Of a stretch of 64,000 bases of DNA, positions 30,201 to 39,200 are shown one piece after another. The notes beneath the pieces are model-generated. The model was not told the DNA's origin. It saw only the letters and a program-made list of their open reading frames with translations, and searched no databases. The translations under genes were made by a program, and so were the position numbers. This DNA comes from Leishmania mexicana MHOM/GT/2001/U1103 (Eukaryota > Euglenozoa > Kinetoplastea > Trypanosomatida > Trypanosomatidae), in assembly GCF_000234665.1 (NCBI RefSeq), contig NC_018334.1:434001-498000 (forward strand), written 5' to 3'. Numbering within the stretch: the first letter of the stretch is position 1; each line of letters begins with the position of its first letter.

Positions 30201-33200
30201 GCACTCACCAAGGTCCAGCGGCAGAATGTTGCTCGGTGTCCCGCTGAAGCCTATCCTCTTTGTGAATAGCATCGAGGAGCCGAGCTCGTGGCCACAGGCG
30301 CTGATCTTCAGTCGCTGAAAGTTCATCGTTCGTGGAAAGATGGTAGAGCACAGGTAGTAGTGGATCACCTCCGGCACACCGTGCAGCAGGTGGTAGAGCG
30401 ACTGCATCTGCGCCTTGTCCGTCACTTGCAGCTGCGACAGCGGCACACCAGCGCGCTCGAATGAGCGAAGTACGTCCTCGCTGTCATCTGCGACGTTCTT
30501 CTCGGTGGCCGCAGCAGCGGCGGTGGTGGCCACCGCCATCTCTGTCTTCTTCGCTGCGGCCGCGCGGTCCGAGGAACTCAGACGCAGCCAGTGCTTGTAC
30601 AGTTTTGCCGCCGGGCGGTGCTCCTTCGGCCCCGCCTGCCGCGCAAAGTCTTGCTTCAGCTGTGTCACGAGCTCCTTCACATCCTGCAGGCGCAGTCCCT
30701 CGTAGCGGAAGGCGAGGATTGTAAGTCCGATGACCACATCCGGATGCGCGAACTCAGAGCTGCGGCTCGGCACGTCCTTCGCGACGAAGGGGACAGCCGT
30801 CATCTTCCGACTGTACGGGATCCGCGCTGAATCACCGCTGAGGGCCAGGTCGTTCGGCTGCAGCACGCCAAAGCTGACCCGATCGATCTTGGCGAGCACA
30901 TGCGGCAGCAAGCGATGCAGCCAATCGTGTGCGAGGTTCAGCAGCTGCAGACCGTAGTGAGGCATGTACGCATTCAACTCGCGAGATACGCAGCTTCCCG
31001 CGTCGTCGCGCTTCACCGGGGAGAGCAAGAACGGCTTGGTCTTCTCGGCAAATACATCCGAGGACACGTAGGCCCAGTTCTGGCGCTCCTGATCTGGAAG
31101 GTGGTCCATCAGATGCTCGTGCAGCCACAGCTGCAGCCACGGCACGAGCACCGGCAGCAGCTGCTCGACGTAGTAGTGGCCGGGGTCGAGCAAGACCAAG
31201 TGCGGCTCTCGCTGAAGGGCGCGCTGGCGGAAACCGGTGAGAATGGCGCTGCGGATTGCGCTCAGAGCGTGCCGCCGCTTCTCCTCCTGAACACCCCTCA
31301 TCTCCGCCAGTGATGAGTCACCCAAGCGCACCGAGCTCGCAATCTGGCTAGACGAGCCGCACTCGAGCTGCCGCTGCACGTCCTCGCACGCTCTCCCCTG
31401 CTGACTCGAAAAAATGCCATCCAAGAGGTGGATAGGCAGCTGCCAACGAGGGCCGCTCATGTCGATGGGGTGCTTGAGACCGATCGGGAAGTTGAGCTCC
31501 GACCGCAGGGGGTGCAGGAGTACATCGACTTCGTCCATGATCAGCACGCCACGCTTCCACAACTCCAGAATCGGAGTGATGGCGTCCGCCAGGGCGGACC
31601 GCTCCATCATCTTGCGACGCAATGCCTTTATGTGAGTAGCATAGCGGTCATCTGCCGCCTCGTCCAGCTCCATGTCTTCCGTGGGCACGCTCTCCATCAT
31701 GTGCAGCTGCTCGATCCCCTTCAGGAAGAGCGACTTGACACACTCTGGTGCGGCGATCACCACTGAGCGGTCTTCCTCAGCAGATTTCAGCTTCTGGTAG
31801 AGCAGCTCCACTCCATCGCTCGTACCCTCCTCATTGCTACGGTCGAACTGCACCGTGTAGATGTGCTTCGTCACGACGACGCCGAAGCAGCGGCGCAGGA
31901 TGCCACGCGTCTGCTCTAGCAGCGCCGTCGGCATCACCTGCGTGATGAGCTGCTGCCCATCAGCGAGGATGAGGGCCAGCAGCGGTCCCACGACGGTGGT
32001 CTTACCTTGGCCCATGATCATCTGCTGTACACGCGACTGACCTTCGCGGATGTTGCGCACAAACCACTCCACCATCTCCACCTGGCGGGCACGCAGGAGA
32101 ATGTTGAAAAGGAACTCGAAGACAAGAAAGCGGGGGTCGAGGGTCGCTCTGAAGGAGCTGCTGCTTGCTTCGCCTGCCGCTCCCCCGGAACCCGACGACG
32201 CCGCCGAGGAGGAACAGTCGGGATGGATGTGGACGTACGTGCGACGTGCCGTCAGCGTATCGAGAGCAGCGTTTGCCAGCTGCTGCAGCCGGCTAGTCAC
32301 GGTCCGGCGAGTGTCCTCTGAGAGAGAGACGCATCTGTCCGACGCACCTGTCGCCTCCTCATCACTTGTGCCAGTCCTTGCGTTTGTCATCGTTGGCGCT
32401 GCTGCTGTGAGCTGTTGGAGTACCGGGGGATCGATCTCGAGCGAGAAGTGCTGCACCAGCTCACGAATGCGTGCCGCGCGGGCCTGCACAGTGCCCTTGC
32501 TGCCAGAAGCTGTCATCTCCGCGTGAGGAGGCACGACACCGCGAAGGTGCCCGAGCAGCTCCAAGAACAAGAGGAGCTGCTGCACCGCCTGCGCCGCCTG
32601 CTCCGCAAAGTACATGCGGTTGCTTAGCAGCATGAGAAGAATGAGCTCCGCCTGAATCTGCTGCAGGGATCCGTGAAAGAGGTTCTCGGCCTTGAGGTCT
32701 CTCTCGAGGGTAGTGCTCAGCAAGCCGGCACACAGCCACTCAAGCGGTACGGCAACACGCGAACGCTCCGCTCGCTGCAGGTAATGCACCAGTCGTCCGT
32801 GATCAAGCGACTGTGCCCCAGCAGCGGAGACGCCGTTGTCGCTGGGAGAGGGCCCCGTAGACGACCTTGGGTGAACATCATTCGCCAAAGACAGCAGCGA
32901 CGAGCGCAGACGCATGACACGATCGGCGTCCTGCCCTCCCAGCGCGTGCAGCTGCCGCACACAGTCGCCCAGCACCGTCACCGCCGTCGTGAGAGACGCT
33001 GTCATGACCGCCACATATGGGGTGGTCAACAGCTCCCGTACGATGTCCTTGGAGAGGCACTGGAAGTAGCGGGGCCGCTGAGCCTGCTGCTGGCCACGGA
33101 AGCGCATGGAGTCCTCCTCCAGACGGTCCAGCATGTTCTGAGCCAGTGGGGTGCGAGAGAGGGGATGAGTCCGAAGATCAAAAGGCAGCACAGACATCGA

Positions 33201-36200
33201 CGGAGACAGCGGCGGCGCAGCTGGCTCGCCCTCAGCGATGACGCCTCGGGCCAGCTGCAACGAACTCAGCGGCTCGGTGCAAAGGGCCTGCAGCGAAGAG
33301 CGGCGCAGTGCCGCTGCGGCCGAGTCGTTCTCCGCGTTGCCATTCTCGAAGTAGTCGACTGAAATGTCTGCCTCATACAACTCCACCTGATCGCGGCCTG
33401 TGTCGCCAGGCACCACGCGGCCACGCAAGTGGTCCCACATAAGCACGGTGACCTTCTGGCTCGCCGGTGTGCGCAGTCGGCTCATCTGGCGCGCCTCGCG
33501 CACTGCCTCGGTAATGTGGTCCGTCTTAAAGTGCCTCTGCGCCACGCGGTGAATGGTGTTGAAGATCTCCGGAATGGTGCCGCGCCGCCGGCGCACCGCC
33601 GTCTCCTGGTCCCCGATGATTGACCCATGAGAGTGCTCATTCGCCTCGTACTCCTCCGTCAGCGACACGCCGCGGGCGAGGATGTAGCGCTCCGCGTTGT
33701 CCGCCGGCGCGGGCCAGTCCGTGTGTGGGAACATCTCCATCATCTGCAGCACCGTGCTGCACCAGGACGGTGCCATCTCTGTCTCACCCCCCTGCTGCTC
33801 CTCACGTCCCCAACGAGAGTGCCGCAGCTGGAACCAGCGCGCGAGCAGCTGCGAGAGGGTGACGCCGACGTGCTCCTCGCCAATCATCGGCACCACTGTG
33901 TTCCGCTTCATGCAGTAGAGAAAGTAAAACCCCTTCTTCGTGTTTGCCCCACCTTCCTCATCCATGAGCAACTGATCTGTCCACAGAAACTCGACAAGTT
34001 TTTCGCCCTTGACCATCTCTGGGCTCTGCAGCTGATAGCAGACGCGCTTTAGCTTCTGCGGGGCGATGCGTTCCCATGGGTACAGCAGCAGCCGCTCCCA
34101 CGGAAACCGGCAGCGCTCCAGTGCGGGAGTTTGCACAACCACCGGCGCCGTCGCCGACTTGCTTGATTGCTTGTGCTCCAGCTTCATAAACCCGGCATAC
34201 AGCTCGAGTTGGCTGCGCACCATTGGGGCCGCCTGAGCACAGCGCTTGAGCAGGTCTAGAACCTCACCGCGCGACAGCCGGCAGTCCTCTGCCACGTGGT
34301 GCTTCGTCATCAAATAGTCCGACAGCTCGGTCGCCAACGGCCACTGGTAGGTGTTCAAGCTGTACTGCACCGCGTGAGCCAGCTTCAGCCGCACCGCGCA
34401 CGCGTCGGGGAAGCGGTCCGCCATGGTGCGCTCGAACAGCGCGAACATAAACCCCTCCTCGGTGGAGAAGCTGCTGTCCGTGTAACAGGACTCGAGGGTG
34501 CGCATGGCGCCTGCGTAGTGCTGTGTCGCGCACTGCATAACGGCGTAGTAGAGCGAGGCCGACAGCGACGGCGGCATCACAAAGCTGCTGCTGCTGTGCA
34601 CGACGTAGACGTAGAAAGGGGACGGCACCGCCTCCCTCCACGTGTAGGACGACCGGTCGAAGAGAAGCATCGGATTAAACGGATCGTCGCCGATCTTCAT
34701 GGGCGCAAAGTCGTGGTTCGGGCACAAAAAGGCGACCTCGCGCGTGCTGTTGCAAAGGAGCAGGCACTGCTGAAACGGCGCCTGTAGCGTCCGCAGCTGC
34801 CGCCAGCGAGCCGCGTGGAAGTCGTCCCACTCGGCGAGGCGCCAGCCCGGCTGATCTGCCAGGAACAGTCGAGCGCGACTGCTTGCGCCGTCTGTGCTCG
34901 TGTAGAAGCGCACACGCAGCCGCGGCATCTCAATCAGCTCTATTTGGACATAACTTCCTGCGTTGGTCGTGTCCTCCACGCGCAGCGAGTGTGCCGCACC
35001 TTCGTCCGCTGAAGCAGCATCGCACTTTGCCTTGTCCGCAGCTGAGCAGCGACGGCCCCACGCCAGAATATGAGAGCAGTCCTCGATGCGCGTGAGCATC
35101 TGCAGCAGATGCGAGAGGTTCCGGCAATGCAAAAGGTTCACCAGCACGTAGTCGCACGTCTCCACTGCCCGCTGTGTCTTCGCTACCATCTGCGCTAGTT
35201 GGTGCCTCTTGCCACTACCCTCTTCGCCGCCGGCCTTCGTATCCTTCACCATGGCGAGCAGCGCATCGGCGTTTGCAGTGGAGGAAGCCCATGTCAACGC
35301 CGACGCAATGTCGCCTCGAGCCTGCCGCAGCAGCTGCACGCACACGCCCTTGGGAAGATGGGAAAGTGCCTCATGGAGCAGCGCCACATCGGCGTCCGCG
35401 ATCCGCATTGGGGCACTGCCGCTCTCGTCTTCCTCGTTTGCGTGAAGAGCGTCCGTCGACAGCTCCATCGAGCCGTCGACACTCGTGGCGCGTTCCAGCA
35501 TAAGGCGGTGCGCGGCACCCTGGGCCTCCACCATGGTCTTGGTGCGCGCCGCATCGGCTGCTGCGTCAGCCGACGATGCCGCCCGCTCCGCCTCGACGAT
35601 GGCAGAGTGACCCTTGTCATTGCGGCGTACCACCACACACGCCGACGATGTTGCCAGTGGTGAGGCAGCCTCACCAACTGAGCCGCTACCACGTCGACCT
35701 ACGTGCAGGTGAACCTCGATGCTGTAGTTGAACCAGTGGTCCATCACCTCTCCCCGCGCCGGCTTGCGCTTTCCGGCGCCGGACGCGGCCGCGTCCGGCA
35801 GGACGGAGGCAGTCTCGTTCTCCTCCGAGAGCGGGTACCCGCGCAGCACATCGTCCTCGCCATGCCACATGAAGAACGACTCCAGCAGCACACTTGGAAT
35901 CAGCCCCTGCAGCAGCCTCGCCGGAATGTACACCTCACGGCCACGGATTGCCTCATTGTAGCGATGGATCTCTAGCGTGCTTTCGTTGAAGATGCGCCTC
36001 TTCAGCTCGCCGGCCTGAAACGCCGTCACCGCCAGCGACTCGCGCGTGCGTGCCCCTGTCAGCAGCGCCATGCTGTGCAAGCAGTAGTGCTGGTTTGTGC
36101 TGTAGACAAGCGAGCGGTACAGCTTGCGGGCGTGCGGCACGAGGTTGTATACTTCGATGCGTGGCTGCGGGTAGCGGTAGGCTACGGCCTCCTTCCACGT

Positions 36201-39200
36201 TGCCCGATCCGTCTCGCCTTCGTACTGGGGGGCGTCGTTCATGAGGAAGCGCATCTCGTAGTGGTGCAGCGCAGGCACCATCAGGCGCTCCCCCTCCTCC
36301 TCGTTGCCGGCGTCGCTGGCTGCCACCGTCGACAGCGCAGGGGCCAGAGGGTAGAACCGCATCCCATTCGGGAACGCGGCTCGCAGAATGTCTCGCAGCA
36401 TGTTGACAGCCCACCGCTCCTCCTTGTGCGGCCAGGGGGTGTCGTCCTCCACGGCGATGACACGATCGTAGGTGACGTTCTCGAAAAGAGCGCTCTCGAC
36501 CGACTCCGCTGGCCAGTTTCCGGCAATCACAAACGGGTGATGCACACCTTGATCGGACAGGTCCGGCGGTGCCGTCCATTCAATCACGTCGTACGGCGTG
36601 CCTACCAGATGCACCCAGTGCCGGTGCTCGTGGCGACTCACCAGACCACACTGCAGGGCGTCCTTGCCCAAGATGTTCTCAAAGTCGGTGAAGTGCGACA
36701 TGCTGTCCGGGACGGGCTTCAGCTCGTCGTTGCGCCAAAACAACTCGCACGTCTGAGCATGGAAGAAGAGCCCGCTCGACGCCGGCCCTTTGTAGACACC
36801 AGGAGCCGAGATGGACCACAGCGGCGTTTCCTCGCGCTGCGGACAGCGCTCGTGAGGGGCGTGGCCCTCGTCATCGTCGTCCATCATAGCATCCAGGTTC
36901 ACGGCGCTTGCGCGGGCTGACACGCTCGTAGAGCGGCTGCGGCGAAGGCGCCTGCGGTCGTGCAGTGTGCCTGGCGCAAGCGCACCACCTTCAGACTCGG
37001 CGTGGTCGCGGAGAACGGACTGAACGATCGACAGGAGCACAGTGCCGCGCCGCTGCGGCGTCATCTCGTCCAGAAATGACGTGATCAGATGGTGATCCTC
37101 CAGCAGGTCGCAGAAGAGCACATTTTCCGGCACATCGGCTGGCGGCAGCTTCAGCAGCTTCGACTCAGTCGTACTGCTCGGGTCGCTGTGTATCAAGTTT
37201 GGAATGCGCACCGTGTCGTTGTAGTTGCGGCTGCGAATCTGCACAAAGACAGCGCGGCGACGTCCGCCACTCATCATAAGCTGCTTGCCCTGCTCAAGAA
37301 GTTCCTTGGAGACGCGCGACGTGTTCAAACCCTGTGCCTGCAGGAAGCGCAGCATCTTTTCCTCCGGCGTGAGTAAGTTGTCTCCCTCCTGGGCCGCGAG
37401 CTGGCTGCGCTGCATGCCCATGCCAAACCCGTGGCGCGCTCGCACAAACGCATACGACCGGAGCATGCGAATCAGGTGCGCATGCGGGTCCTCCGCAAGC
37501 GAGGCGCTGGTTGCCCCGGACCGCAAACTCCCACGCTGCCCACCACCCGCGCCAAAAGACGCCGACGACGGCAGTGCGTCGTACCCTTTCCATAGCGCGC
37601 GGTCCACCCGACTCATGTGGGCGTGAATGACGCACTGCGTCGGCGTGTCGGTGTTCTCCTCACTCTCCTCCAGCCACGCCCACAATAACGGCTGCACCGT
37701 GGTGACAAAGAACTGCAGAAAGTGGCGGTGATACTCCTCTATGACACCCAAGGCGCACTGTCTGCGGCGGCTCTCCTCAGCCTCCTCGCTTTCCTCCGTC
37801 TTTTGCGAGGCAGCCGGTGCCGTGCGGGAGGCCTCCGCCTGCCGCTCCCGCTGCTGGTGGGCAATGAAGCGGCAAAAGGAAAGCACATCACACAGCAGCC
37901 CGACGACAAAGAGGACGTAGGAGGCATTACTGCTGTACACGGAGCTGGGACCAAGCTCTGTGATGCTCTCCAAGAGGCTCCGCAGGGGGCGAAGCACGCT
38001 TGTCGGCGCGTGCGTCAGCTCGCTCATAAGCAGCCCATACGTGGTTCCAAGGCAGTCCTCGTAGTTTTGCTGGCTCAGGTCGCCGCGTAGCCGACGCAGC
38101 TCCACCGTCTCGCGCTGCTCCTTGCTCAGCCGCATAGGAACGGAACGGGGATCCGCGTGGCTCAGCACGGCCGGCGAGGCGTACGCAGCCGGTTCGAACA
38201 GCACCGCACGCAGCACCTCTTGCACTTCGTACACAAACAGGTATGTATGGCGGTCCTGCGAAGCGAAGAAGTCAAGGACGAGCGGGATCCGCACATACGG
38301 CGCGGTCAGGCATGATAGCAGCACCTCCGACTCTTCCACATTCATCGTGCCGGCAAATGTCGGCAGCACCTTTGCGTGCAGCACGTCGTCCTCGGTGGGG
38401 TGGTCCACCTCAATCATTCGTGACACGTCGATTGGCGAGTGCAGCGCCAGGCCCTCGCCGTACATCACCTCGCGGTCGCCAAAGCCCTTGACGGCAATGT
38501 CAGCAATATCCATGTCACGCCCACGCACCATCAGGCACTCCCACCGCGGCGGTGCTGGGCGGGTTCGCCATCCGGCGCTCATCTGCCGCCCCGGTGCGTC
38601 CTCCTCGAACGAGATGCGCCACGAGGCGAGTGCGTCGAGCTCCTTGCGGCGGTGCAGCAGCTGTGCATCGCGCATTTCCATGGTGCCCATAAACTTCGCC
38701 AGTAGCGTCATGTCTCGCATCATCCCAAATGCCGGATGCTCCTTCGCCAGCGGTGAGCGATTGCTGCACAGCCACTCCATCAGCTTCTCCATCTCCGACG
38801 AGCCACCCCCAAAGAGGCCCCCGGACTGCTCCAGTGAGTACCCCGCGTTGGCCAACACTGATTTGAGGAAGTCGACGGTGTGGCTGCCCTTGAAAAGCTC
38901 CAGCTTGTCAGGCATCCGCAGGTCGAACAGCTCGTGACCAGGCCGCATCTTCTGCTGCTCCTCTATGTACCGCAGCATGGCGGAGCGAATCGGGAGCAGG
39001 TGCGGGCGAGTCAGCTGCAGTGCCGCTGCAACGGACGTAAAGGCAACGTTCTGCTTGCCCTGCGTGGTGGAAAGGAAATAGCCGCAGCCGCCACCGGTGT
39101 TCAGCAGCATGGAAATCATGCGGCACTTGTCGCTGCCTTTCACCTGCCGAAGAATGGCATCGAAGACGAGCAGCATGTCCATCGACATGAGGCACCGCTC

